64,000 nucleotides of DNA from Oscheius onirici (GCA_932521025.1 OW051468.1:5580064-5644063), one strand, 5' to 3'; positions 12,701 through 24,957 are shown, numbered from the stretch's first letter. Numbers and translations: made by a program. The notes: generated by a model from the sequence alone, not told the origin.

Positions 12701-15700
12701 CCATCTACAGGAGTGGACTTGTCCATCTACAGAAATGGACTTGTCCATCTACAGAAATGGACTTGTCCATCTACAGGAGTGGACTTGTCCATCTACAGAA
12801 ATGGACTTGTCCATCTACAGGAGTGGACTTGTCCATCTACAGAAATGGACTTGTCCATCTACAGGAGTGGACTTGTCCATCTACAGGAGTGGACTTGTCC
12901 ATCTACAGAAATGGACTTGTCCATCTACAGGAGTGGACTTGTCCATCTACAGAAATGGACTTGTCCATCTACAGAAATGGACTTGTCCATCTACAGGAGT
13001 GGACTTGTCCATCTACAGGAGTGGACTTGTCCATCTACAGGAGTGGACTTGTCCATCTACAGAAATGGACTTGTCCATCTACAGGAGTGGACTTGTCCAT
13101 CTACAGAAATGGACTTGTCCATCTACAGAAATGGACTTGTCCATCTACAGGAGTGGACTTGTCCATCTACAGAAATGGACTTGTCCATCTACAGGAGTGG
13201 ACTTGTCCATCTACAGGAGTGGACTTGTCCATCTACAGAAATGGACTTGTCCATCTACAGGAGTGGACTTGTCCATCTACAGGAGTGGACTTGTCCATCT
13301 ACAGAAATGGACTTGTCCATCTACAGAAATGGACTTGTCCATCTACAGGAGTGGACTTGTCCATCTACAGAAATGGACTTGTCCATCTACAGAAATGGAC
13401 TTGTCCATCTACAGGAGTGGACTTGTCCATCTACAGGAGTGGACTTGTCCATCTACAGAAATGGACTTGTCCATCTACAGAAATGGACTTGTCCATCTAC
13501 AGGAGTGGACTTGTCCATCTACAGGAGTGGACTTGTCCATCTACAGAAATGGACTTGTCCATCTACAGAAATGGACTTGTCCATCTACAGGAGTGGACTT
13601 GTCCATCTACAGAAATGGACTTGTCCATCTACAGAAATGGACTTGTCCATCTACAGAAATGGACTTGTCCATCTACAGAAATGGACTTGTCCATCTACAG
13701 GAGTGGACTTGTCCATCTACAGGAGTGGACTTGTCCATCTACAGAAATGGACTTGTCCATCTACAGAAATGGACTTGTCCATCTACAGGAGTGGACTTGT
13801 CCATCTACAGGAGTGGACTTGTCCATCTACAGAAATGGACTTGTCCATCTACAGAAATGGACTTGTCCATCTACAGAAATGGACTTGTCCATCTACAGAA
13901 ATGGACTTGTCCATCTACAGAAATGGACTTGTCCATCTACAGAAATGGACTTGTCCATCTACAGGAGTGGACTTGTCCATCTACAGAAATGGACTTGTCC
14001 ATCTACAGAAATGGACTTGTCCATCTACAGAAATGGACTTGTCCATCTACAGAAATGGACTTGTCCATCTACAGGAGTGGACTTGTCCATCTACAGGAGT
14101 GGACTTGTCCATCTACAGAAATGGACTTGTCCATCTACAGGAGTGGACTTGTCCATCTACAGAAATGGACTTGTCCATCTACAGAAATGGACTTGTCCAT
14201 CTACAGGAGTGGACTTGTCCATCTACAGAAATGGACTTGTCCATCTACAGGAGTGGACTTGTCCATCTACAGGAGTGGACTTGTCCATCTACAGAAATGG
14301 ACTTGTCCATCTACAGAAATGGACTTGTCCATCTACAGGAGTGGACTTGTCCATCTACAGAAATGGACTTGTCCATCTACAGAAATGGACTTGTCCATCT
14401 ACAGGAGTGGACTTGTCCATCTACAGAAATGGACTTGTCCATCTACAGAAATGGACTTGTCCATCTACAGGAGTGGACTTGTCCATCTACAGAAATGGAC
14501 TTGTCCATCTACAGGAGTGGACTTGTCCATCTACAGAAATGGACTTGTCCATCTACAGGAGTGGACTTGTCCATCTACAGGAGTGGACTTGTCCATCTAC
14601 AGAAATGGACTTGTCCATCTACAGGAGTGGACTTGTCCATCTACAGAAATGGACTTGTCCATCTACAGAAATGGACTTGTCCATCTACAGGAGTGGACTT
14701 GTCCATCTACAGAAATGGACTTGTCCATCTACAGGAGTGGACTTGTCCATCTACAGGAGTGGACTTGTCCATCTACAGAAATGGACTTGTCCATCTACAG
14801 GAGTGGACTTGTCCATCTACAGGAGTGGACTTGTCCATCTACAGAAATGGACTTGTCCATCTACAGAAATGGACTTGTCCATCTACAGGAGTGGACTTGT
14901 CCATCTACAGGAGTGGACTTGTCCATCTACAGAAATGGACTTGTCCATCTACAGAAATGGACTTGTCCATCTACAGGAGTGGACTTGTCCATCTACAGGA
15001 GTGGACTTGTCCATCTACAGAAATGGACTTGTCCATCTACAGAAATGGACTTGTCCATCTACAGGAGTGGACTTGTCCATCTACAGGAGTGGACTTGTCC
15101 ATCTACAGAAATGGACTTGTCCATCTACAGAAATGGACTTGTCCATCTACAGAAATGGACTTGTCCATCTACAGAAATGGACTTGTCCATCTACAGAAAT
15201 GGACTTGTCCATCTACAGAAATGGACTTGTCCATCTACAGGAGTGGACTTGTCCATCTACAGGAGTGGACTTGTCCATCTACAGAAATGGACTTGTCCAT
15301 CTACAGAAATGGACTTGTCCATCTACAGGAGTGGACTTGTCCATCTACAGGAGTGGACTTGTCCATCTACAGAAATGGACTTGTCCATCTACAGGAGTGG
15401 ACTTGTCCATCTACAGAAATGGACTTGTCCATCTACAGAAATGGACTTGTCCATCTACAGAAATGGACTTGTCCATCTACAGGAGTGGACTTGTCCATCT
15501 ACAGAAATGGACTTGTCCATCTACAGGAGTGGACTTGTCCATCTACAGAAATGGACTTGTCCATCTACAGAAATGGACTTGTCCATCTACAGAAATGGAC
15601 TTGTCCATCTACAGAAATGGACTTGTCCATCTACAGAAATGGACTTGTCCATCTACAGAAATGGACTTGTCCATCTACAGAAATGGACTTGTCCATCTAC

Positions 15701-18700
15701 AGGAGTGGACTTGTCCATCTACAGAAATGGACTTGTCCATCTACAGAAATGGACTTGTCCATCTACAGGAGTGGACTTGTCCATCTACAGGAGTGGACTT
15801 GTCCATCTACAGAAATGGACTTGTCCATCTACAGAAATGGACTTGTCCATCTACAGAAATGGACTTGTCCATCTACAGAAATGGACTTGTCCATCTACAG
15901 AAATGGACTTGTCCATCTACAGAAATGGACTTGTCCATCTACAGGAGTGGACTTGTCCATCTACAGAAATGGACTTGTCCATCTACAGAAATGGACTTGT
16001 CCATCTACAGAAATGGACTTGTCCATCTACAGAAATGGACTTGTCCATCTACAGGAGTGGACTTGTCCATCTACAGGAGTGGACTTGTCCATCTACAGAA
16101 ATGGACTTGTCCATCTACAGGAGTGGACTTGTCCATCTACAGAAATGGACTTGTCCATCTACAGAAATGGACTTGTCCATCTACAGGAGTGGACTTGTCC
16201 ATCTACAGAAATGGACTTGTCCATCTACAGGAGTGGACTTGTCCATCTACAGGAGTGGACTTGTCCATCTACAGAAATGGACTTGTCCATCTACAGGAGT
16301 GGACTTGTCCATCTACAGAAATGGACTTGTCCATCTACAGAAATGGACTTGTCCATCTACAGGAGTGGACTTGTCCATCTACAGGAGTGGACTTGTCCAT
16401 CTACAGGAGTGGACTTGTCCATCTACAGAAATGGACTTGTCCATCTACAGGAGTGGACTTGTCCATCTACAGAAATGGACTTGTCCATCTACAGAAATGG
16501 ACTTGTCCATCTACAGGAGTGGACTTGTCCATCTACAGAAATGGACTTGTCCATCTACAGAAATGGACTTGTCCATCTACAGGAGTGGACTTGTCCATCT
16601 ACAGAAATGGACTTGTCCATCTACAGAAATGGACTTGTCCATCTACAGGAGTGGACTTGTCCATCTACAGGAGTGGACTTGTCCATCTACAGAAATGGAC
16701 TTGTCCATCTACAGAAATGGACTTGTCCATCTACAGGAGTGGACTTGTCCATCTACAGAAATGGACTTGTCCATCTACAGAAATGGACTTGTCCATCTAC
16801 AGGAGTGGACTTGTCCATCTACAGAAATGGACTTGTCCATCTACAGAAATGGACTTGTCCATCTACAGGAGTGGACTTGTCCATCTACAGAAATGGACTT
16901 GTCCATCTACAGGAGTGGACTTGTCCATCTACAGGAGTGGACTTGTCCATCTACAGAAATGGACTTGTCCATCTACAGGAGTGGACTTGTCCATCTACAG
17001 AAATGGACTTGTCCATCTACAGAAATGGACTTGTCCATCTACAGGAGTGGACTTGTCCATCTACAGGAGTGGACTTGTCCATCTACAGGAGTGGACTTGT
17101 CCATCTACAGAAATGGACTTGTCCATCTACAGGAGTGGACTTGTCCATCTACAGAAATGGACTTGTCCATCTACAGAAATGGACTTGTCCATCTACAGGA
17201 GTGGACTTGTCCATCTACAGAAATGGACTTGTCCATCTACAGAAATGGACTTGTCCATCTACAGGAGTGGACTTGTCCATCTACAGAAATGGACTTGTCC
17301 ATCTACAGAAATGGACTTGTCCATCTACAGGAGTGGACTTGTCCATCTACAGGAGTGGACTTGTCCATCTACAGGAGTGGACTTGTCCATCTACAGAAAT
17401 GGACTTGTCCATCTACAGGAGTGGACTTGTCCATCTACAGAAATGGACTTGTCCATCTACAGAAATGGACTTGTCCATCTACAGGAGTGGACTTGTCCAT
17501 CTACAGAAATGGACTTGTCCATCTACAGAAATGGACTTGTCCATCTACAGGAGTGGACTTGTCCATCTACAGAAATGGACTTGTCCATCTACAGAAATGG
17601 ACTTGTCCATCTACAGGAGTGGACTTGTCCATCTACAGGAGTGGACTTGTCCATCTACAGAAATGGACTTGTCCATCTACAGAAATGGACTTGTCCATCT
17701 ACAGGAGTGGACTTGTCCATCTACAGAAATGGACTTGTCCATCTACAGAAATGGACTTGTCCATCTACAGGAGTGGACTTGTCCATCTACAGAAATGGAC
17801 TTGTCCATCTACAGAAATGGACTTGTCCATCTACAGGAGTGGACTTGTCCATCTACAGAAATGGACTTGTCCATCTACAGGAGTGGACTTGTCCATCTAC
17901 AGGAGTGGACTTGTCCATCTACAGAAATGGACTTGTCCATCTACAGGAGTGGACTTGTCCATCTACAGAAATGGACTTGTCCATCTACAGAAATGGACTT
18001 GTCCATCTACAGGAGTGGACTTGTCCATCTACAGAAATGGACTTGTCCATCTACAGAAATGGACTTGTCCATCTACAGGAGTGGACTTGTCCATCTACAG
18101 AAATGGACTTGTCCATCTACAGAAATGGACTTGTCCATCTACAGGAGTGGACTTGTCCATCTACAGGAGTGGACTTGTCCATCTACAGAAATGGACTTGT
18201 CCATCTACAGAAATGGACTTGTCCATCTACAGGAGTGGACTTGTCCATCTACAGAAATGGACTTGTCCATCTACAGAAATGGACTTGTCCATCTACAGGA
18301 GTGGACTTGTCCATCTACAGAAATGGACTTGTCCATCTACAGAAATGGACTTGTCCATCTACAGGAGTGGACTTGTCCATCTACAGAAATGGACTTGTCC
18401 ATCTACAGGAGTGGACTTGTCCATCTACAGAAATGGACTTGTCCATCTACAGGAGTGGACTTGTCCATCTACAGGAGTGGACTTGTCCATCTACAGAAAT
18501 GGACTTGTCCATCTACAGGAGTGGACTTGTCCATCTACAGAAATGGACTTGTCCATCTACAGAAATGGACTTGTCCATCTACAGGAGTGGACTTGTCCAT
18601 CTACAGGAGTGGACTTGTCCATCTACAGGAGTGGACTTGTCCATCTACAGAAATGGACTTGTCCATCTACAGGAGTGGACTTGTCCATCTACAGAAATGG

Positions 18701-20785
18701 ACTTGTCCATCTACAGAAATGGACTTGTCCATCTACAGGAGTGGACTTGTCCATCTACAGAAATGGACTTGTCCATCTACAGGAGTGGACTTGTCCATCT
18801 ACAGGAGTGGACTTGTCCATCTACAGAAATGGACTTGTCCATCTACAGAAATGGACTTGTCCATCTACAGGAGTGGACTTGTCCATCTACAGGAGTGGAC
18901 TTGTCCATCTACAGAAATGGACTTGTCCATCTACAGAAATGGACTTGTCCATCTACAGGAGTGGACTTGTCCATCTACAGGAGTGGACTTGTCCATCTAC
19001 AGAAATGGACTTGTCCATCTACAGAAATGGACTTGTCCATCTACAGGAGTGGACTTGTCCATCTACAGGAGTGGACTTGTCCATCTACAGAAATGGACTT
19101 GTCCATCTACAGAAATGGACTTGTCCATCTACAGAAATGGACTTGTCCATCTACAGAAATGGACTTGTCCATCTACAGAAATGGACTTGTCCATCTACAG
19201 AAATGGACTTGTCCATCTACAGGAGTGGACTTGTCCATCTACAGGAGTGGACTTGTCCATCTACAGAAATGGACTTGTCCATCTACAGAAATGGACTTGT
19301 CCATCTACAGGAGTGGACTTGTCCATCTACAGGAGTGGACTTGTCCATCTACAGAAATGGACTTGTCCATCTACAGGAGTGGACTTGTCCATCTACAGAA
19401 ATGGACTTGTCCATCTACAGAAATGGACTTGTCCATCTACAGAAATGGACTTGTCCATCTACAGGAGTGGACTTGTCCATCTACAGAAATGGACTTGTCC
19501 ATCTACAGGAGTGGACTTGTCCATCTACAGAAATGGACTTGTCCATCTACAGAAATGGACTTGTCCATCTACAGAAATGGACTTGTCCATCTACAGAAAT
19601 GGACTTGTCCATCTACAGAAATGGACTTGTCCATCTACAGAAATGGACTTGTCCATCTACAGGAGTGGACTTGTCCATCTACAGAAATGGACTTGTCCAT
19701 CTACAGGAGTGGACTTGTCCATCTACAGAAATGGACTTGTCCATCTACAGAAATGGACTTGTCCATCTACAGAAATGGACTTGTCCATCTACAGAAATGG
19801 ACTTGTCCATCTACAGAAATGGACTTGTCCATCTACAGAAATGGACTTGTCCATCTACAGAAATGGACTTGTCCATCTACAGGAGTGGACTTGTCCATCT
19901 ACAGAAATGGACTTGTCCATCTACAGGAGTGGACTTGTCCATCTACAGAAATGGACTTGTCCATCTACAGAAATGGACTTGTCCATCTACAGGAGTGGAC
20001 TTGTCCATCTACAGAAATGGACTTGTCCATCTACAGGAGTGGACTTGTCCATCTACAGAAATGGACTTGTCCATCTACAGGAGTGGACTTGTCCATCTAC
20101 AGGAGTGGACTTGTCCATCTACAGAAATGGACTTGTCCATCTACAGGAGTGGACTTGTCCATCTACAGGAGTGGACTTGTCCATCTACAGAAATGGACTT
20201 GTCCATCTACAGAAATGGACTTGTCCATCTACAGAAATGGACTTGTCCATCTACAGAAATGGACTTGTCCATCTACAGGAGTGGACTTGTCCATCTACAG
20301 AAATGGACTTGTCCATCTACAGGAGTGGACTTGTCCATCTACAGGAGTGGACTTGTCCATCTACAGAAATGGACTTGTCCATCTACAGAAATGGACTTGT
20401 CCATCTACAGGAGTGGACTTGTCCATCTACAGGAGTGGACTTGTCCATCTACAGAAATGGACTTGTCCATCTACAGAAATGGACTTGTCCATCTACAGAA
20501 ATGGACTTGTCCATCTACAGAAATGGACTTGTCCATCTACAGGAGTGGACTTGTCCATCTACAGAAATGGACTTGTCCATCTACAGGAGTGGACTTGTCC
20601 ATCTACAGGAGTGGACTTGTCCATCTACAGAAATGGACTTGTCCATCTACAGGAGTGGACTTGTCCATCTACAGGAGTGGACTTGTCCATCTACAGAAAT
20701 GGACTTGTCCATCTACAGAAATGGACTTGTCCATCTACAGGAGTGGACTTGTCCATCTACAGGAGTGGACTTGTCCATCTACAGG
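9751..20785. repeat. 11-kb binary 22-bp tandem array (minisatellite)
   Basis: About 500 head-to-tail copies of a 22-bp unit. Every unit contains GGACTTGTCCATCTACAG; the variable part is either AGAAAT (form A) or AGGAGT (form B), two linked differences. Scanning the whole block I see no third form, no indel and no interruption. Form A holds the inverted repeat ATGGAC-TT-GTCCAT. The unit lacks stop codons in the plus direction and 22 is not a multiple of three, so all three plus frames stay open for about 11 kb (a 66-bp, 22-residue period). That is a by-product of the repeat, not evidence of a protein. The array lies between the divergent cadherin and membrane-protein genes. Copy number in an assembly may differ from the real one. 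Confidence 0.98.
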
Positions 20786-20857
20786 ACATGGCAAACTACA
20801 AGTCCATCTTCAAGAGTTGTGAGGATCCTCACAACTTTTCAGTTGCTGCGATGATTC
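20786..20857. repeat. Degenerate array edge with perfect palindrome
   Basis: Just after the last full unit the sequence keeps a decayed copy (ACAAGTCCATCTTCAAG, 20798-20814). It then runs into a perfect 22-nt palindrome centred on GGATCC at 20815-20836 (arms AGTTGTGAGGA / TCCTCACAACT). The palindrome abuts the dispersed module that follows. Confidence 0.8.
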
Positions 20858-20919
20858 TCGTGACCATGGACAAACGGACAGACAGACAAACACACAGAGC
20901 CAACCACAGACACCATAGC
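20858..20919 (-). repeat. Dispersed repeat module, copy 1
   Basis: Read on the minus strand this is GCTATGGTGTCTGTGG followed by TTTGTCTGTCTGTCCG and TTTGTCC-TGG-CACGA. The same about 62-bp block, with few mismatches and a 4-base length difference, occurs on the plus strand at 30985-31042 inside a UBAP1 intron, so it is an interspersed element rather than chance low complexity. Confidence 0.75.
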
Positions 20920-21308
20920 TTTTTATTAGTTTAGACGGACGTGGATCTTCCCGAACACGGAGACTAAAAATGCGGTCAATTATGATGTGTTTGACTCCGA
21001 ATATATTCATGGACGCAGACATTATCTGGCGTCTACATTTCAATTGTTCTACTACTTTTCTACTACTGGGAAAGCTTCTTAAAGCCCTGCCCGACAATTC
21101 CACCCTGCTTCGCCACAAAAGCTGAAGACTAAATTTAGACACAGTGAGGGCATTTTCCAGTTAATCCATTAGCTTCCATTCAGTTTGGGAGTTGAGCGAC
21201 GGAAATAATGAAAAATCAATTTGGAGACTCTCCGACTGGGGTAATGGATTCCAAGTCGTCAGTGTAGACTCCTCCTTTCACCTCTAAATCCACTCGCCCC
21301 CTCGGAAA
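20920..21308. other. Spacer upstream of the membrane-protein gene
   Basis: About 390 bp between the dispersed module and the ATG at 21309; it must hold the promoter of that gene. I see no TATA box or other feature that I can defend. Confidence 0.4.
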
Positions 21309-22809
21309 ATGGCCGAAGTTCTCGAAATTAACCCTTTCGATCCGCGTGTGGACAAACGCAAGCTCCAATACGCTTCGATCATTCAGGAACCGAGGTAATT
21401 TCAAAAGTTTTCTAGTCTCCGTCACGATGAATCCTGCTTACACCAGTTTAACATTACCGCATAAATTTCTCATCCAATAAATCTGTCCTGTCCTGGTAGG
21501 GACTGTGCACTTTTAGAAGCTCTTTCAAACTATATTTATCTAGATACTCCCTCATGGTCGTCATTGTTCTGATTGCTGTTCTGGAATGTTCCAGTGTAAG
21601 CTCATCTTTCCGTCTATTCATTTCCCTCAAAATACAGAAAGCTCTTGTTGCAATGACTCTCCTGGAGCAGGACCCCAGTCAAGGGAAGAATTCCTTTAAA
21701 TGGTCTGTCTCTACAGCAATAGGCTTTCTCACTCTACTAGACATTGTCATCTCCATGTATCTTTTTCGTTTTCCCGGAGGGAAAGACAAGGTCTGAACCA
21801 CATACAGATTTGTAAGTACTTCGACTTCAGGTCAAAGAAGATCTGCCATGGAGACATCGAATCACAAGCTTGACATATCTTCAAGCCTTTTTTGTAGGTA
21901 CAGAACATTTTCTGGAGAAACGTTGTTCAGAACATATTCACAAAGGGAATTTCTTCCCTTCTGATGATTCCGAACATTACCGCAGATCCCGTTCTTCCCA
22001 GTCTCTCCGTGCTTCGTCCCTACTCGCCTTTTATTTTGCTCTCGACCATCTTTCTATGTGATCTGCTTTACCTCTTGATCTACGAGAACTGTGAAGTCAA
22101 CGGGTACAATGTAAGCTTAGGCTGTTGAAAAATAATTGTTCATTCAAAACAAAAGGAATCAGGTCAAATTTTCTCCAATTTCAGCCCCTGATCAACAGCA
22201 AATCTTACGAGAAGACGGAAGCTGTAGAGGAGAACGACGGAATCATTGAATTGGTCAGCAGTGGTGCTTTCAGAATAGTTATTCGGAATCTCAGCACTAA
22301 CGTAAGCCTTTGGTTTACAAACCTGTCTTAAAGCGCTTAAAGGACTGGCTTGAACCCCAAATTCAAGTATACCGTCACACTTCTGACACGACTGGGCGAC
22401 ACAAAGACTACCGTTTTGTACAGTTTTCTGTTGCCTTGGAGAGGGAGATTCCGTCTGGAGAAGAACTAGTGGTCAGTCTCTTTGATTTTGAAACGAGTCT
22501 AAAATGCGAAACTAAGAGAGACACGAGAGGTTCGACACAGATTTTTGTAATTTCCAGTTCCTTTAAGCTTCTTTTCGAAGTTCGAAGAACTTTATAGAAA
22601 CAGATGCTTGCTTTTATGTCTGTCAGTTCCAGCTAGTTCCCGAACCGGTCTACGAAGAAGGAGCTGTAGAAGTTCCCGGCTACCGTGGTTTTGGTCTAGA
22701 AGTGGCAGAACAAATCTTCACCTCGGTCAAGGTCCCTGGAGCTGAAGAAGTCCTCACCAAAATGACAGAGAAATACAAAAGGATGAAGCCAAGTCGACAA
22801 ATTGAATAA
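21309..22809 (+). CDS. Unrecognised multi-pass membrane protein
   Basis: I do not recognise the family. ATG 21309 starts MAEVLEINPFDPRVDKRK. Exons joined in phase: 21309-21395, 21541-21597, about 21640-21789, about 21898-22110, about 22185-22301, about 22334-22471 and about 22629-22809 (TAA). Hydrophobic stretches are YSLMVVIVLIAVLEC, the segment around GFLTLLDIVISMYLF, and LLSTIFLCDLLYLLIY, suggesting at least three membrane passes in the first 160 residues. The C-terminal half is soluble and acidic, with a short GYRGFGLEVAEQIF motif and a basic end. The junction after GGKDK uses a weak donor (GTCTGA) and the RNLSTN/RLKDW junction a weak acceptor, so the 3' half could belong to a second transcript. 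AATAAA overlaps the stop codon. Confidence 0.5.
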
Positions 22810-22810
22810 A
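22805..22810 (+). promoter_or_regulatory. Poly(A) signal overlapping a stop codon
   Basis: AATAAA formed by the GAA-TAA end of the membrane-protein gene plus one base. This implies an unusually short 3' UTR. Confidence 0.5.
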
Positions 22811-23354
22811 AGGACCCTTCTTTTGAGCCAGCTGGCACAGCTGGCCGCAGACTGTTGCACCATAAATAGTTTGACAGTCGCACTCATTAGCAATTCTGTT
22901 CGATTGGCTGCCTTTCATTTCCTCCCAATATCGCCCAAAGATATTCCCGCCATCGCCAACTTTTTTTTTCCATTTCGACTACTAATTCACACGTGGCCTT
23001 TGAATATGAGAACTTAGAAACAAATGTCCGGAAAAGTTTGATGAGAGAATTAGGAAATATTTCGGATATAGGATGGGGAAGATCAGAAAGATATATATGT
23101 GTAAAAAGCGGCCGCGGAAAGAAGGGTGGTTTGGATTCTACAAAAACAGGGCAATACAAAAAAACAGATATTATGCGGCAAAATTAGAAAAAGACAGACT
23201 AATCATATGAAGGAAGAGGATAAAAGGGATAGGTTAAGGGAAGGTTTTTCTTTACACCCTGATGGAAACGGCTTCTACCCTTGTTCTAAAATTCTTGTAG
23301 TTCCCATTGCTTTTTCAATTATTCTGTCCCAAATGTTAAGTGTGATTTTCAGGT
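22811..23354. other. Spacer; 5' exon of next gene not located
   Basis: No feature is clear here. The first coding exon of the following gene must lie here or further upstream, because its first visible exon opens on an acceptor (TTTTCAG, 23348-23354) in phase 1 with an upstream in-frame stop. A NotI-like GCGGCCGC occurs near 23107. Confidence 0.4.
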
Positions 23355-24534
23355 TTGTTGAGAATATCAAGACTTCCGCCTGCCTACGATTTCCAGTCAG
23401 TCTTTGACAGCAGTCCTTTGCCGAAGCTCTTTTATCGGGTAACTTTCCCTCCCTCTTATATCTTCTTCCCATTTTAAAGACCAGCTAAACATCGTCATCC
23501 ATTTCTTCCCGAGGTGAGTTGAGAGACGACACAGTTCACTTCTGATTTTTGTGGACCAGTCCTTCGACTATTGGAGGAGAGAAGATGCGAACCATTACTC
23601 CCTTGGACGAAGTGGTTGCTCGGTACGAAATGTCACAGCTCAGAGTTGAAAGTTATGCTGAGAAAATTGCAAAGCTAGCCAGATCGGAAGGAGTTAGACC
23701 GGGAAAGATCCAGGTGTGCTTGTCATAAAAATGGCCGAAAGGCGAAGGGAGAATGCAGCGCAGAATGCATCAAGTAGTATCGTCGTTCAGAGTTGGTGCG
23801 CAGTCGTCGTCTACAACTTTCAGTGGATTCCGGATCCTTGTCCAGCTTCTCGCATCATCATCAAAAGAACTGAAGAAATTTAATCTTCTGTAGAGACTGC
23901 TCCTCTTATTCCGAAGACAAAAAACTCGACGAGAGCTCATTGTAACAAAAAAAGTTCCAGAATGAGACAGGAAAACACTTTGTGAAAGTTGGTTCCGACT
24001 CTCTTCTTCAATTTGTTTTTCAGACTCCGGAAACTCAGAATGTGGATGACAAGTACAGTATAGACACGATCTGTCAGGTTTGACTCTTCTTGAACAATAC
24101 CAGTACAATTCCAGATGGCCTGGTCGTCCAGTGACACTCCCGACCACCAGCTGATTACTGTAAGTCTCTAACACGGTTCATTAATAAATACTCTAGGACA
24201 TGACGTCCGGAAACCCAGCTAATATTACCCATACAACTTTCTATTTCACTCTTCCGGACCCTGATTCTGTTCTTCTCAACTTTCCAATTATGTCTGGACA
24301 GGCTGTGGATGTTCACCAGAGAGAGGAAGACCTGGTCAGTCTTCAGATGGATTCAACGACCACTGATTCTGAAGCGGGACAGTCCTTCACTCTCGTAAGT
24401 CTGAGAGTTAGGCTTGAAGAGTTTGGAACTTTCAGTCGATTGTCCTCAAGGAGGCCATCGCGAGAGCAGCAATTCTACCAGTTCCGTTTTCTAAAGAAGC
24501 CACTGTTGTCCTCTACAGAATTCTGCCAAAGTAG
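23355..24534 (+). CDS. Unrecognised multi-exon gene, 5' end unresolved
   Basis: Family not recognised. Exons consistent in phase: about 23355-23438 (LLRISRLPPAYDFQ...), a short exon about 23484-23512, about 23561-23713 (EVVARYEMSQLRVESYAEKI, likely helical), about 23958-24077 (GKHFVKVGSDSLLQFVF), about 24116-24160, about 24197-24397 and about 24438-24534 ending LYRILPK-TAG. Total about 250 residues without the missing start. No membrane segment or catalytic motif is visible. AATAAA follows at 24678. It lies 0.5 kb downstream of the membrane-protein gene on the same strand; whether the two are linked is unknown. Confidence 0.4.
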
Positions 24535-24677
24535 AAGGATTTCCTCACCTAGCCATGCTGTATCTATTGCACAGAGATGTTTGTTATTTGAGAATTGTTG
24601 AGTATACAAGATAAGGAGATTGTCCAAAGTTCAGTCTCAGCAACTTTACTCCGTTTGTAGCCAACTATTGTAGACGC

Positions 24678-24683
24678 AATAAA
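24678..24683 (+). promoter_or_regulatory. Poly(A) signal
   Basis: AATAAA 144 bp after the TAG at 24534, the first canonical signal downstream of the unrecognised gene. Confidence 0.6.
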
Positions 24684-24951
24684 CCGTTTTCCTAGTTTTC
24701 CAGAGTATAATGAAGTACTAGTTTGGTGTGGAATGAGAGTGCGTGTGAAGAGGGAAAGAGGCGCTAATATTCGGCGATAAGCCCGCAGCGCCGTTGTCTA
24801 TGTCCATCAGGCTGCCTGATATGCATACCCTTACAAATATCTATATTCGATTTTTCTTGACAAGAGCTTCAAAATGATACTAAATAAGTGTGGTGGAAGC
24901 TCCCAACAGGAAAACCTGCACTGACATACTACACCAGCAAGAAAAAGACAG

Positions 24952-24957
24952 TTTATT
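24952..24957 (-). promoter_or_regulatory. Poly(A) signal of the semaphorin gene
   Basis: Minus-strand AATAAA about 170 bp past the proposed semaphorin stop codon. Confidence 0.5.

Noticed and set aside
9751..20785. CRISPR-like array
   Set aside because: Units are directly abutting with no variable spacers, and this is a eukaryotic genome.
9765..20934. Three overlapping open frames of about 3,700 codons on the plus strand
   Set aside because: All three frames stay open because the 22-bp unit has no stop codon and 22 is not divisible by three. There is no signal, unique domain or splice context, so a giant protein is not supported.
23097..23115. NotI-like GCGGCCGC as vector or adapter contamination
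   Set aside because: The flanks read as ordinary genomic sequence, and a second GCGGCCGC-like stretch near 52213 is also native; no vector sequence seen.
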